Below, piece by piece: positions 26,011-34,845 of a stretch of 64,000 nt of DNA; position 1 is the first letter of the stretch; each line of letters opens with the position of its first letter. Below the pieces are notes generated by a model that saw nothing but the letters and a program-made list of their open reading frames with translations, searched no databases and had not been told where the DNA came from. Origin of the DNA: Cytophagales bacterium (GTDB taxonomy: Bacteria > Bacteroidota > Bacteroidia > Cytophagales > Cyclobacteriaceae); NCBI GenBank assembly GCA_033344775.1, contig JAWPMT010000005.1, positions 62,001 to 126,000 of the forward strand. Reading direction: 5' to 3'. The position numbers and the translations under genes were made by a program.

Positions 26011-26949
26011 ATGAAAAAAATACTCGTACTGCTCCTGCTTTGGGGGCCATGCTATTCTTACGCGCAAAGCACAGCCGAAGCCAAAAAACTCTACCAGGCC
26101 AATAAACTCGAAGAAGCAAAGGAAGTCCTTCTTGCTCTGGATGATTCTGATAAGGACGTACCCTATTTCCTTGGCAGAATTGCGTTCGATCAACGTGAAT
26201 TCAAAAAATCAGTAAGCTATTTTGAAGACCTGAGTGACGACTATCCGAATGTAGCGGACTATCACTACTGGTACGGCAATGCACTTGGCAGACAGGCGCA
26301 GGAGTCCAGTGTTTTTCGTCAAGGCTTGCTCGCTCCAAAAATCAAAAATGCCTATGAGAAGGCGGTAGCGCTGGACCCGAAAAACATTGATGCTCACCTT
26401 AGTCTAATCGAATTTTATACCCTGGCCCCAGGTATCATGGGCGGTAGCTGGGAAAAGGCGGAAGAAACCGCAGAAGTCATCAAATCCATCGATCCGGCGC
26501 AGGGACATACCGCCATGGCAACTGTTTGGATCAGACAAGAGGAATATGACAAAGCGGAGAAGGAATACCAGCAAGCCATGCAACTTAACAGCCAATACGC
26601 TTTTACTTTGGGGTACTTCTATCAGGGCCGAAAGTCATTTGACAAGGCGTTTGACCTGTTCCAAAAAGTTTATGCAGAAGACACTACTAAAATTGGTGCC
26701 TTGTATCAAATTGGCAGAACCAGTGCTTTTTCCGGGACCAATAGCGAGCTAGGTATAGCCAGCCTGGAAAATTATCTAAGCAAAGAATTACCTCCTAATT
26801 TCCCCTCACCATCTGCTGCCTGGATGCGTATGGCCATGATCTATGAGAAAAAAGGCGACGACCAAAAGGCGGTGGAATTGTACACCAAATCATTGGCGCT
26901 GGACGAAAACATGGAGGAATCCAAGAAGGGGTTGGAGCGGTTGAGGTGA
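26011..26949 (+). CDS. Exported TPR-repeat protein
   Basis: 312 residues from the ATG at 26011. Signal peptide (ILVLLLLWGPCYSYAQ), then TPR-like helical pairs through the whole chain: AKKLYQANKLEEAKEVLLAL, VPYFLGRIAFDQREFKKSVSYF, NAYEKAVALDPKNIDAHLSLIEF, and the last pair AWMRMAMIYEKKGDDQKAVELYTKSLAL. No enzyme domain is attached. Likely a periplasmic scaffold or adaptor; partner unknown. It is followed by a strong terminator at 27004 and converges with the TetR gene. Confidence 0.82.
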   Translation: MKKILVLLLLWGPCYSYAQSTAEAKKLYQANKLEEAKEVLLALDDSDKDVPYFLGRIAFDQREFKKSVSYFEDLSDDYPNVADYHYWYGNALGRQAQESSVFRQGLLAPKIKNAYEKAVALDPKNIDAHLSLIEFYTLAPGIMGGSWEKAEETAEVIKSIDPAQGHTAMATVWIRQEEYDKAEKEYQQAMQLNSQYAFTLGYFYQGRKSFDKAFDLFQKVYAEDTTKIGALYQIGRTSAFSGTNSELGIASLENYLSKELPPNFPSPSAAWMRMAMIYEKKGDDQKAVELYTKSLALDENMEESKKGLERLR

Positions 26950-27003
26950 TTGGCAGGATTTTCACTCTTCTGATTTAGAGATAAATCCCCCGGTCTTCCA
27001 CCA

Positions 27004-27027
27004 CCCCCTTTGAAAAGGGGGATTTTT
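27004..27027 (+). terminator. Rho-independent terminator
   Basis: CCCCCTTT (27004-27011) and AAAGGGGG (27014-27021) form an 8-bp stem with a GA turn, followed by ATTTTTC. It lies 55 bases after the stop of the TPR gene. A near copy occurs at 45785. Confidence 0.85.
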
Positions 27028-27639
27028 CTAATGTCGGATCAACACACACACCTTCAAATACTGTTTCATCTGGCGAAAAGCACTGAGTACCGCCATTGGA
27101 TCACGGGTCAGTTTTCCGATCATGATGGATCCTTCTAAAACTGAAGCCATGAATAAGGCCACTTCACTCGGTTCAATGTTTTGCTGAAAGGCTCCTGTGC
27201 TTTTACCCTGTTCTAGCGTGGAAATAATTACATTGATGATTTTGCTGAAATTGGCCTTAACCAATTCCCGGAATTCCCTATCTGTATCATCCACTTCTAT
27301 GGACATATTGAGGATCGGACAGCCTCCTTTCACCTTAGGCATCTTGACCATGGATTCGTAAGCCCCAACAATGTGCATAAGCTTTTCTCTTGGGTCCGTA
27401 GCCTCTTCAAGAAGATCCAGATTCTGCTGGATCAGTACATCATAACTATATTGAAATACCTCCTTGGCCAGCGCCTTCTTGGTTTCGAAATGCCGGTAGA
27501 TCCCTCCCATTTGGAAACCTGTCGCCTCCACCAACATTTGCATAGAAGTACCCGCAAGACCATGCACATTGAAAACCGGAGCAGCCTTTTCAATGATCTC
27601 TTGTCTGGTACGAGTAGCGTTTCTGGTGGTGCGCTTCAT
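27028..27639 (-). CDS. TetR/AcrR-family transcriptional regulator
   Basis: 203 residues: N-terminal helix-turn-helix (RQEIIEKAAPVFNVHGLAGTSMQMLVEATGFQMGGIYRHFETKKAL, the standard TetR signature) and a ligand-binding C-terminal domain containing KVKGGCPILNMSIEVDD, typical of the AcrR/YxaF-like branch. It is divergent from the DUF7009-like and molybdopterin-oxidoreductase genes and probably represses them; a 30-bp palindrome lies in the shared gap (27665-27694). The inducer is unknown. Confidence 0.92.
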   Translation of the reverse strand: MKRTTRNATRTRQEIIEKAAPVFNVHGLAGTSMQMLVEATGFQMGGIYRHFETKKALAKEVFQYSYDVLIQQNLDLLEEATDPREKLMHIVGAYESMVKMPKVKGGCPILNMSIEVDDTDREFRELVKANFSKIINVIISTLEQGKSTGAFQQNIEPSEVALFMASVLEGSIMIGKLTRDPMAVLSAFRQMKQYLKVCVLIRH

Positions 27640-27664
27640 AGAGCAATTCTAAAAATCTTTCATG

Positions 27665-27694
27665 AAATTAAGAAAGTGTTTGCTCTCTTAATTT
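27665..27694. promoter_or_regulatory. Candidate TetR operator
   Basis: AAATTAAGA (27665-27673) and TCTTAATTT (27686-27694) are perfect inverted repeats around a 12-base centre, between the divergent TetR gene (start 27639) and the gene at 27731. Size and position fit a TetR-family operator. Confidence 0.5.
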
Positions 27695-27730
27695 TATTCA
27701 TCTATCTTTTCCCTAAGAAAAATCCATCCA

Positions 27731-28111
27731 GTGAAGCTAAGACTTACGCACAACAGCATTCGAATCAGGGTTCAACGTTCCGAACTGGCACAATTGCAAA
27801 CTGAAGGTCGCATCAAAGAAGCGGTTACTTTTCCTACTTCTGCTGCCTTTCAATATGAAATTGCCGTGCATGACGGGACAGAAATTGAAGCCTCTCACAA
27901 CGAATCGATGATTTCCATCAAACTACCATCCGATGTTGCGCAACCTTGGTTCGACTCTTCTCAAGTCGGTATTGAGACCAATCTATCCCTAGCAGGAAAT
28001 GGGCAATTGCACGTGCTCATCGAAAAAGATTTTCCTTGCGCCGACCGCCCCAATGAAGATAAGTCTGAGACTTTTTGGGAATTGGTCGATAAACCCGATG
28101 CCGCCTGCTAA
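27731..28111 (+). CDS. DUF7009-like conserved protein
   Basis: 126 residues without export signal. It opens MKLRLTHNSIRIRVQRSELAQLQTEG and ends with the Cys-containing stretch EKDFPCADRPNEDKSETFWELVDKPDAAC, a pattern I associate with DUF7009 proteins of Bacteroidota. Small β-rich proteins of this type are often found beside molybdoenzymes, here 16 bases upstream of the molybdopterin oxidoreductase, so it may be an accessory. The family call is from memory and not verified. Confidence 0.6.
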   Translation: MKLRLTHNSIRIRVQRSELAQLQTEGRIKEAVTFPTSAAFQYEIAVHDGTEIEASHNESMISIKLPSDVAQPWFDSSQVGIETNLSLAGNGQLHVLIEKDFPCADRPNEDKSETFWELVDKPDAAC

Positions 28112-28127
28112 CCTAAAACCAAAAAAC

Positions 28128-30425
28128 ATGACCCAGGAAACCACCCACAAAACCGCTTGTATTCTTTGCAACCAGAATTGCGGCATTGAAATACAAAAAG
28201 ATGAAGCCGGAAATTTCGTTTCGGTCATCGGCGACAAAGATCACCCCGTTTCTGAGGGTTACTTGTGTCAGAAAGCTACCCGACTGAATTATTACCAAAA
28301 GCAAGAACGGCTGACCAGTCCTATGCGTAAAAATGCTTCTGGTGATTTTGAAGCGATAAGCTGGGATGTAGCCATCCAGGAGATCGCCGAAAAACTGGTT
28401 CAAATTCGTGATACACACGGAGGTAAATCCATTGCATATGCAGGGGGTGGTGGACAGGGCAACCACCTGGGTGGTGTGTATGGCGCGACCTTACGAGCTG
28501 CTTGTGACACACCCTATATCTATGCGGCATTGGCACAGGAAAAAACTGGTAATTTCTGGGTAAACGGACATTTGTTCGGGAGACAAAACACCAATTATTG
28601 TGAAGCGGTGGGCGAAGCGGATTATGTACTGATCATCGGCGCCAATCCGCTGCAATCGCATGGTATTCCAAAAGCTCGCCCTACCATCAATGAAGTTGCT
28701 CGGAATCCAGAGAAAACACTGGTGGTGATTGATCCGCGAAAAACGGAAACTGCCAGGAAAGCAGACTTGTTCTTACAAGTCCTTCCCGGAAAAGATGCTT
28801 ATCTGATGTCCGCGCTGGTGGGCTACATCATCCAAAATAGATTGGAAGACAAAGCATTTATTGAAAATCATACGGTTGGATTTGAAGCAATCAAGCCTCA
28901 CTTTGAAGCCATTCCTGTAACCGAATATGCGCAAATAAGCGGTGTAGATGAAGCGCTGATCATACAGGTAGCAAAAGGCATTACGAGTGCAAAAACCTTT
29001 GCCATGCGCTCTGACCTGGGCATTGAACAAAGTCACAACAGCACCTTGAATGCTTATTTGGCACGATTGATCTTTCTGGTTACCGGGCATTTTGGTAGAG
29101 AAGGCACCAATTGTCTGCACAACTTTCTGTTCCCACTCATCGGGCATTCGAAAGAACCGGAAGCCGGCGGCGTAACCACGCAGGTTACTGGCATGAAAGG
29201 CATTGGCAAACTGTTCCCTCCCAATATCCTTCCTCAAGAGATTTTAACAGACGATCCAAAGCGCCTGCGGGCATTGATCGTAGATTCCGCTAACCCGGTG
29301 GCCACATACGCCGACACGCATGCGCAACGTAAAGCCATCGAAAGTCTCGAATTATCCGTCGTGATCGACGTAGCGATGACCGAAACGGCACAGGCCGCTC
29401 AATATGTGCTTCCTGCTCAAAATCAATTTGAGAAAATGGAAGCCACTTTCTTCAATTTAGAGTTTCCTAATAATTTCTTCCACCTAAGACATCCCATTGA
29501 AAAGCCATTAGAAGGCACCCTGGATGAACCCGAAATCTACCGAAGACTGGTAGTGGCGATGGGTGAAGTCCCGAATTCCTTTCCTCTGCTTGGAGCGATT
29601 GCCAAACTTGATCGTAAGGTTCCGGCTTTGAAACTTTTCCCAGTTGCATTAGCCATGAGCATGGCCCTGAATCCTAAATGGAGACAGCAACAATTATTGG
29701 TATTAACAGAAACGCTAGGCAAGGCCTTGCCTTTCAAATATGCTAAATCCGCAGCCTTCATCTGGTTTGCTTCGCACCTATTCGCTAAGAAATATACGAG
29801 ACAGGTGCAACGTGCCGGATTTAAAGGAAATGGACCTGCGCTAGGTGAAGCCTTGTTCAATCGCATTTTGAACAGCAAATCAGGAACCATCATCAGTAAA
29901 CACACCTATGAAGAAAGCTGGGAGTTGGTTCGTCATAAAGACAAGAAAATCCACCTGGAGATCCCGGAAATGCTGAATTGGATGGCTGAGCTACCCAGGC
30001 AAGCTGAAATCAAAGATGATTTCACATTCAATCTACTGGCAGGAGAACGACGCGCCTACAACGCCAATGCATTATTTCGTAACCCGGACTGGAGAAAGAA
30101 GGATACAGAAGGTGCGTTAAAAATCCATCCGGAAGATGCCGCGGAGCAGGGGATCGAAGATGGTGACTGGGTACGGTGCTACTCGAAAACCGGGGAAGTG
30201 GTGATCAAAACATGGGTAACGGATGAAATGCCGAGAAAGATGCTTTCCATGCCACATGGATATGGGTTCTCTTATCCGGGACATGATGTAAAAACTACAG
30301 GCGCTTTAGTGAACAATCTCACTTCGATGGAGGATTGTGATCCACTGGCCAAGACACCTTACCACAAGAATGTGCGTGTGAACCTGGAGAAAGTAGCGAT
30401 TGAAGAATTGGCGGCAATCGCCTGA
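28128..30425 (+). CDS. Molybdopterin oxidoreductase (formate-dehydrogenase-like)
   Basis: 765 residues from the ATG at 28128. An N-terminal [4Fe-4S] site is complete: C11, C14, C18 and C47 (CILCNQNCG ... EGYLCQKA). The molybdopterin domain follows (DVAIQEIAEKLVQIRDTHGGKSIAYAGGGGQG; SHGIPKARPTINEVARNPEKTLVVIDPRKTETA), and a C-terminal dinucleotide-binding domain (FTFNLLAGERRAYNANALFRNPDWR). No twin-arginine signal, so cytoplasmic. No iron-sulfur or membrane subunit gene is next to it, unlike respiratory enzymes. The substrate cannot be read from sequence. Co-transcribed with the DUF7009-like gene. Confidence 0.88.
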   Translation: MTQETTHKTACILCNQNCGIEIQKDEAGNFVSVIGDKDHPVSEGYLCQKATRLNYYQKQERLTSPMRKNASGDFEAISWDVAIQEIAEKLVQIRDTHGGKSIAYAGGGGQGNHLGGVYGATLRAACDTPYIYAALAQEKTGNFWVNGHLFGRQNTNYCEAVGEADYVLIIGANPLQSHGIPKARPTINEVARNPEKTLVVIDPRKTETARKADLFLQVLPGKDAYLMSALVGYIIQNRLEDKAFIENHTVGFEAIKPHFEAIPVTEYAQISGVDEALIIQVAKGITSAKTFAMRSDLGIEQSHNSTLNAYLARLIFLVTGHFGREGTNCLHNFLFPLIGHSKEPEAGGVTTQVTGMKGIGKLFPPNILPQEILTDDPKRLRALIVDSANPVATYADTHAQRKAIESLELSVVIDVAMTETAQAAQYVLPAQNQFEKMEATFFNLEFPNNFFHLRHPIEKPLEGTLDEPEIYRRLVVAMGEVPNSFPLLGAIAKLDRKVPALKLFPVALAMSMALNPKWRQQQLLVLTETLGKALPFKYAKSAAFIWFASHLFAKKYTRQVQRAGFKGNGPALGEALFNRILNSKSGTIISKHTYEESWELVRHKDKKIHLEIPEMLNWMAELPRQAEIKDDFTFNLLAGERRAYNANALFRNPDWRKKDTEGALKIHPEDAAEQGIEDGDWVRCYSKTGEVVIKTWVTDEMPRKMLSMPHGYGFSYPGHDVKTTGALVNNLTSMEDCDPLAKTPYHKNVRVNLEKVAIEELAAIA

Positions 30426-30426
30426 A

Positions 30427-31125
30427 TTAGTATTGATTGTCCAATTCAATATTCTCCTGATAGATCAGTTCCCTATTGGTGAAATCGAAAGCACATAAAT
30501 ACCCGAGTCCATGTTCTTTTTGTGCCGATAAAAAGGCACCCGAATCAATGTTCATAACCTGAAGTTGGTCAAAGGACTGGAATTGTGTTGCGATCTCAGA
30601 TTTGGTCCTGGGTGTATGACCATGAACGATCGAACGCCCTGCAAGCCAATCCTTGTTAATCGTGTGATACCAATCCCTGATCCACATCAGATCATGGTCA
30701 TCCGCTAAAGGGTTTTCATGTCGGAATGACAATCCTGCGTGAACGGCGATCAAATCCTCACTTTGATAGTAAAAGGGCAATGAACAACACCAGTCAATAT
30801 AGTGGTCATCTATACTTTTGAGGTCCTTGATTTGAAAACTCTCCAATAATTCAGGATCGGCCATGGTGAACCAACCTCTTTGCTTCTCAGCGAAGTAGTT
30901 ACTGATCAGCATTTGCTCATGATTCCCACGTAAGGCAATTACCTCGTACGGTGCATTTTGCAAGGCCATGACCTCATCTAAGACCTCTTTAGAATACAAA
31001 CCCCGATCCACATAATCTCCTAATAAGATCAGTTGATCGGACAGCTCCAGGTCTAATCTGCGCAACAACTCGAGAAATGTCCGTACACAACCGTGAATAT
31101 CTCCGATGAGGATCTTTCGATTCAT
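30427..31125 (-). CDS. Metallophosphoesterase, PrpA/ApaH-like phosphatase
   Basis: 232 residues of the calcineurin-like fold. All dinuclear-metal motifs are present: GDIHG (8-12), GDYVDRG (36-42), GNHE (67-70), and later HAGLSFRHENP and VHGHTPRT. The pattern resembles small bacterial serine/threonine protein phosphatases and ApaH-type nucleotide hydrolases; the substrate cannot be chosen between them. It converges with the molybdopterin gene, one base between stops. Confidence 0.9.
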   Translation of the reverse strand: MNRKILIGDIHGCVRTFLELLRRLDLELSDQLILLGDYVDRGLYSKEVLDEVMALQNAPYEVIALRGNHEQMLISNYFAEKQRGWFTMADPELLESFQIKDLKSIDDHYIDWCCSLPFYYQSEDLIAVHAGLSFRHENPLADDHDLMWIRDWYHTINKDWLAGRSIVHGHTPRTKSEIATQFQSFDQLQVMNIDSGAFLSAQKEHGLGYLCAFDFTNRELIYQENIELDNQY

Positions 31126-31241
31126 GAAAAGAATTAAGAAATTTTACAGTGATGGATGTTCGAAATTATTTTTCCGGATCAAAGAGCAAGTTTACAAATA
31201 AGCGTAAAACTTCGACAAGCGCACTCTACCCTATTCAAGCG

Positions 31242-31359
31242 CTTAGGTTAAGGTCACTCCATTGGGAGTCTTTATTCAAAACTTTTACCAACCGTCCAAT
31301 TATCAAAGATTCCCAAATGGCAATGACTTAAAAGAAATAAATGATAGCCTTAACCTAAG
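31242..31359. repeat. 12-bp perfect inverted repeat, 94-bp spacing
   Basis: CTTAGGTTAAGG (31242-31253) and CCTTAACCTAAG (31348-31359) bracket AT-rich non-coding DNA upstream of the phosphoesterase start. A small ACTCC..GGAGT stem lies inside. Could be a long hairpin or the ends of a short degenerate element. Confidence 0.5.
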
Positions 31360-31398
31360 AGATTAACTCCTTCTTCAATTGGGGAATTACTGATGAAG

Positions 31399-32250
31399 CT
31401 ATAATAATGTCATGAGCGCGGTAGCTCCTGCAACAAATACCAGAAATACGATCATAATTACAAACCAGAATTGAGGCCAAAACCAAAAGAAATCTACCAA
31501 CTCGGCCTTTTCCGGATGATTTGCATCATACAGCACTTGCACACGATCTCCAATGGCATACTTTTTATTGGAACTAAAGTCATGCTTCAAGACTACTGCT
31601 TCTCCTTGTTCCGTCTTAAAACGGACCTTCGGTTTGTACATCATCGTAGTACTTTCCGTACTCCTGTTTTCAAAATCAGACTTCAACACCCCTGCATTAC
31701 TTTGGCCAGGCATCGTAGATTTTTCTAATCTAGCGTCTACATTAACTACTTCACCCACAACCTCCCGAAATGATGCGGCTTCCAAAAATCGAACCCGTGC
31801 CATGTACTTGATCATACATATGATAAAAGAAAGCAGAAATAACAACCCGGAAATCAAGGATACAACTACCATGGCATCATTTCCGCTCCGCTCATTGATG
31901 AATTCTACTGAAAAGTGGTCAACTACCCAATTTTCCAATTCGTCCTTTTCCAAATAAACCCAAACCCTTCGGTGACCATCTGATCCTTGTTCACTAAATA
32001 CCTTGATCCAGTATTCGGCTCCATTCTCGGTAACATCATGACTGGGCATCCAACCTATACGGCTAATATTCCCAGACACCACGGCGAGTTCTTCCGACAG
32101 ATCTATGGCCCTGAGCGCCACCTGAAACGCAGGATGCTGCCAGACCTGAAACCAATAAGCGCCAACACCTAAGAGCATGAGGACAGCAATCAAGATCACT
32201 AATCTGATATTTCTTTTGATCGACTGATGGGTTTTCTTGGCAGAATTCAT
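31399..32250 (-). CDS. Membrane protein with DUF3592-like domain
   Basis: 283 residues with three hydrophobic segments: N-terminal (LVILIAVLMLLGVGAYW), central (AMVVVSLISGLLFLLSFIICMIKYMARV) and C-terminal (FWFVIMIVFLVFVAGATALMTLL). Between the first two lies a soluble domain; after the second, a β-rich part with YKPKVRFKTEQGEAVVLKHDFSSN, DRVQVLYDANHPEKAELVDFF, the classic DUF3592 pattern. The function of DUF3592 is unknown. The ATG at 32250 is divergent from the serine hydrolase. Confidence 0.78.
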   Translation of the reverse strand: MNSAKKTHQSIKRNIRLVILIAVLMLLGVGAYWFQVWQHPAFQVALRAIDLSEELAVVSGNISRIGWMPSHDVTENGAEYWIKVFSEQGSDGHRRVWVYLEKDELENWVVDHFSVEFINERSGNDAMVVVSLISGLLFLLSFIICMIKYMARVRFLEAASFREVVGEVVNVDARLEKSTMPGQSNAGVLKSDFENRSTESTTMMYKPKVRFKTEQGEAVVLKHDFSSNKKYAIGDRVQVLYDANHPEKAELVDFFWFWPQFWFVIMIVFLVFVAGATALMTLL

Positions 32251-32346
32251 GCATTGAAGATAAGGAAATTCTTATACCACGAATTCAAAAATTAGCCACC
32301 AAAATATAGTGTTATTCAATTAAATTTATCGCACAACCCTCCTATC

Positions 32347-33696
32347 ATGAATAAACGGCCCCTGATCCTCCTGTTCTTTTTCCTCACCATCGTACTTTTC
32401 TATCAATGGCTTGCCAAGCCTTCATTGATGATTGTCACAGGATATGCAGCCAAAAACCTGTGTTCTTGTGTGTTTGTATCCGGCACCCCGGAGGAAATTG
32501 CCAAAGAAGTGGACCTGGGATTTTCTTTTGTGGGCATGACCAGTAAAAAACTCTACTGGAAAAATAAATATGCCACTGCAAGCCTCTTCGGCCTGGCCAA
32601 GCGCAAAGCCATCTATCGAGGAACAACGCTGGGTTGTGTGCTGGTAAATGACCTGAATGAATACACCCTGAAAAAACAGCAGTATAACTACTCCTCGGAA
32701 TACGATGATCGAATGGCCACCTGGTTTGAATGGACCGATACGGTAGATATCCTTGGCCCGGAACAGGAAAAACAAGTGCAAGCCAGTATTGACAAGTTCT
32801 TTGCAGAAAATGACCCAGAAAAGCCTAAAAACACCAGAGGGATTGTTGTCTTGTACAAAGGCCAGTTGATCGGCGAAAAATACGCGGAACATGTGGATGT
32901 CATGACCCCATTACTGGGTTGGAGCATGACCAAAAGCATCACCAGCACCATGGCTGGATTAATGATCCGGGATGGATATTTCGAACTCAATGATCGCGTA
33001 CCTGTACCGGAGTGGAAGGGTACCAATAAAGAAAAGATCACTTATAAAAACCTACTACAAATGAGCAGTGGCCTGGAGTTCGAGGAAAATTACGGAGGTT
33101 ATTCCGATGCTAACCGGATGCTCTGGTTGAGTGACACTTTGGGTAGGGTGACAATTTCAGTTCCTGTAGAAGCCGATCCGGGCGAAAAATGGTATTATTC
33201 TTCCGGAACCACTAACCTGCTCATGCACCTGATGCGCGGCTATTTTGAAAGTGATCAGGATTACTATGACTACCTCCGCTTACAACTCTTCTCCAAGATC
33301 GGTGCTCCCACTTTTATCATTGAGCCCGATGGGGCAGGTACACTTGTAGGTTCATCGTTTGGTTGGGCTAGTGCTAGAGACTGGGCGCGTGTAGGTCAAC
33401 TTTATTTGAACAATGGCTACTGGGACGGAGAAAGCGTGATCCCTGAGTCCTGGGTGCAGTTCGTACAAGAAGACGCCAAGAATGCTAAAGACGTGTATGG
33501 TGGCCAATTCTGGCTCAACAGCCCCCACCCCGAACTACCAGAAGACACCTATTATATGGGTGGCTTCCACGGCCAAAGAGTGATCATCATTCCCTCTGAG
33601 GAATTGGTGGTCGTAAGACTAGGAACCACTTATGATGCCTCTATCCTGGATTTCGATGGGTTTGTGAATGAGGTGATTGCTACGATAAAAAACTGA
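32347..33696 (+). CDS. Serine hydrolase, beta-lactamase (class C-like) family
   Basis: 449 residues with an N-terminal membrane anchor (LILLFFFLTIVLFYQWLA). The serine β-lactamase fold motifs are visible: S193-M-T-K196 in LGWSMTKSITST, Y284-S-S in KWYYSSGTTN, and the GGFHGQ box (H408-G409). Such proteins are esterases, amidases (6-aminohexanoate-dimer hydrolase-like) or penicillin-binding proteins rather than true resistance enzymes; nothing here proves antibiotic hydrolysis. The active domain should face the periplasm. Confidence 0.88.
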   Translation: MNKRPLILLFFFLTIVLFYQWLAKPSLMIVTGYAAKNLCSCVFVSGTPEEIAKEVDLGFSFVGMTSKKLYWKNKYATASLFGLAKRKAIYRGTTLGCVLVNDLNEYTLKKQQYNYSSEYDDRMATWFEWTDTVDILGPEQEKQVQASIDKFFAENDPEKPKNTRGIVVLYKGQLIGEKYAEHVDVMTPLLGWSMTKSITSTMAGLMIRDGYFELNDRVPVPEWKGTNKEKITYKNLLQMSSGLEFEENYGGYSDANRMLWLSDTLGRVTISVPVEADPGEKWYYSSGTTNLLMHLMRGYFESDQDYYDYLRLQLFSKIGAPTFIIEPDGAGTLVGSSFGWASARDWARVGQLYLNNGYWDGESVIPESWVQFVQEDAKNAKDVYGGQFWLNSPHPELPEDTYYMGGFHGQRVIIIPSEELVVVRLGTTYDASILDFDGFVNEVIATIKN

Positions 33697-34266
33697 ATAA
33701 TCTTCAGAAATTATTGGCAGCAGCGATGGTGGTAAACGAACTTCCCTTCCAATGAGTCAAAACTCGCTCATGATCTCAAATGGCTGTTCCTCTGGATTCA
33801 CTGCTGCTCGACTTCTTGCTGATTCATTGATACATACTCCCAAACTGCCTGTCCTGACGTAATCAAGGGCCGCACTGAACAGTTGCTCTGTTCCTCCAAA
33901 ATCACTTGAAAGATCATCACTACTGTAAAAATCCAGAAATTGATCCTTCCGTTTGTACCGGTATTCATTGTTTCATACAAGTACTGTTGCACATCTGCTG
34001 TTTCGGATAATCCAGTCACCTCTCCTTTCAAATAAGCATGAAATAACGACCAATAACATCCATTCTCCACACTTAAAAAAATGAATACCTATAATCAATT
34101 TTATCAATGAATAGTTATGGTCAAACCCCTGCTACCGCTCATTACATGCGCCTTAATCACTGATTATGAGTTATTTAAGCAATTCACTTAAGTGTTGCAA
34201 AACCGAAAATTATATTTTACATTTAACTTAATTAGTTATTTATATTAATACTAAAAAATCAATCTT
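33697..34266. other. Non-coding gap before the small secreted protein
   Basis: No convincing gene. A 90-codon minus frame (33798-34070) is open, but its product has no recognisable features and only one hydrophobic stretch, so it is not called. A 6-bp stem GAACAG/CTGTTC is at 33877-33893. The last 100 bases are AT-rich and must hold the promoter of the gene at 34267; TATATTTT at 34211-34218 resembles a -7 box, but a TTG only 13 bases before it is too close for a normal -33 element. Confidence 0.5.
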
Positions 34267-34482
34267 ATGAAAAAGTTAGTTTATTCTTCACTCCTTGTTG
34301 TAGGTGTCACGGTTGTAGGGTTTGCAGCCACTGTCGGCGGAGGAACTTGTTGGAATACCGTATCTGACGGTGACCAGTATGGCGACGTATGCAGAAGCCA
34401 GGAATGCACCTACATGAAAACGATCGACACTTCCGTAGGTGAATGGACCAATTGTGGTATTGCCGTAGTTGGAATAGAGTAA
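34267..34482 (+). CDS. Small secreted four-cysteine protein
   Basis: 71 residues: a signal peptide (MKKLVYSSLLVVGVTVVGFAATV) followed by a short mature part beginning GGGTCWN. Four cysteines (C28, C42, C47, C63) suggest two disulfides. No family signature was recognised. Similar small secreted proteins lie beside TolB-like propeller lipoproteins in Bacteroidota (the NVEALA type), but the NVEALA motif is absent here. It is followed by a stem-loop and a 363-base gap before the lipoprotein operon, so it may be made separately and in greater amounts. It could be a peptide product, a carrier, or an antagonist. Confidence 0.75.
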   Translation: MKKLVYSSLLVVGVTVVGFAATVGGGTCWNTVSDGDQYGDVCRSQECTYMKTIDTSVGEWTNCGIAVVGIE

Positions 34483-34845
34483 TTGAAGGCATCCGGTTAC
34501 AATCAATTGTAATCTGTGCTGAAAGGAGAGTGATTTGCAAAAAAAATGTAAGTCACTTTCTTGTATAAAAACCAGCCTTAATCGCGTAATAAATCAACCT
34601 AATAAACATATGCATCTGTTTGCCTCTCCAATTGATTAAAGTCAGGACATACTTTTCTGCTTAGACCCTTTTGAGTGTCTAAACCTACTGAAAACGTGTT
34701 GTTTCAGTATTTGGTCACAGGAATACGGATCAGTACATAATCACCCGTGAAATCGCAGTATTGCCCTGACTGAAGTGTCAAAAGATGAAAGACTTTCTTA
34801 CCTCAGAAGGCTTCTACTTCTGTACGATAAAACCCTAACCATTAG
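34483..34845. other. Spacer between the small protein and lipoprotein operon
   Basis: Contains a stem-loop that could partly stop transcription (34526-34560; annotated separately), an imperfect TTACAAT/ATTGTAA repeat near 34496, and a second 8-bp hairpin TACTGAAA (34686-34693)/TTTCAGTA (34702-34709). A 17-codon frame at 34785-34838 ends seven bases before the next start; it is too short to call. No other gene seen. Confidence 0.55.
34526..34560 (+). terminator. Stem-loop after the small secreted protein gene
   Basis: A 14-pair stem containing G·U pairs: GAGAGTGATTTGCA (34526-34539) with TGTAAGTCACTTTC (34547-34560), around an A-rich loop, then TTGTATAAAA. It lies 44 bases after the stop at 34482. 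The weak T tract suggests partial termination or 3'-end protection rather than a full stop. Confidence 0.5.

Noticed and set aside
33798-34070. 90-codon minus-strand reading frame
   Set aside because: No signal, fold or family pattern; only one hydrophobic stretch; sits in an AT-rich non-coding gap.
34267-34482. Membership in the NVEALA family of small secreted proteins
   Set aside because: The NVEALA motif itself is absent; only the genomic position is similar.
34785-34838. 17-codon reading frame before the propeller lipoprotein, possible leader peptide
   Set aside because: Too short to separate from chance; no attenuator-like feature is attached.
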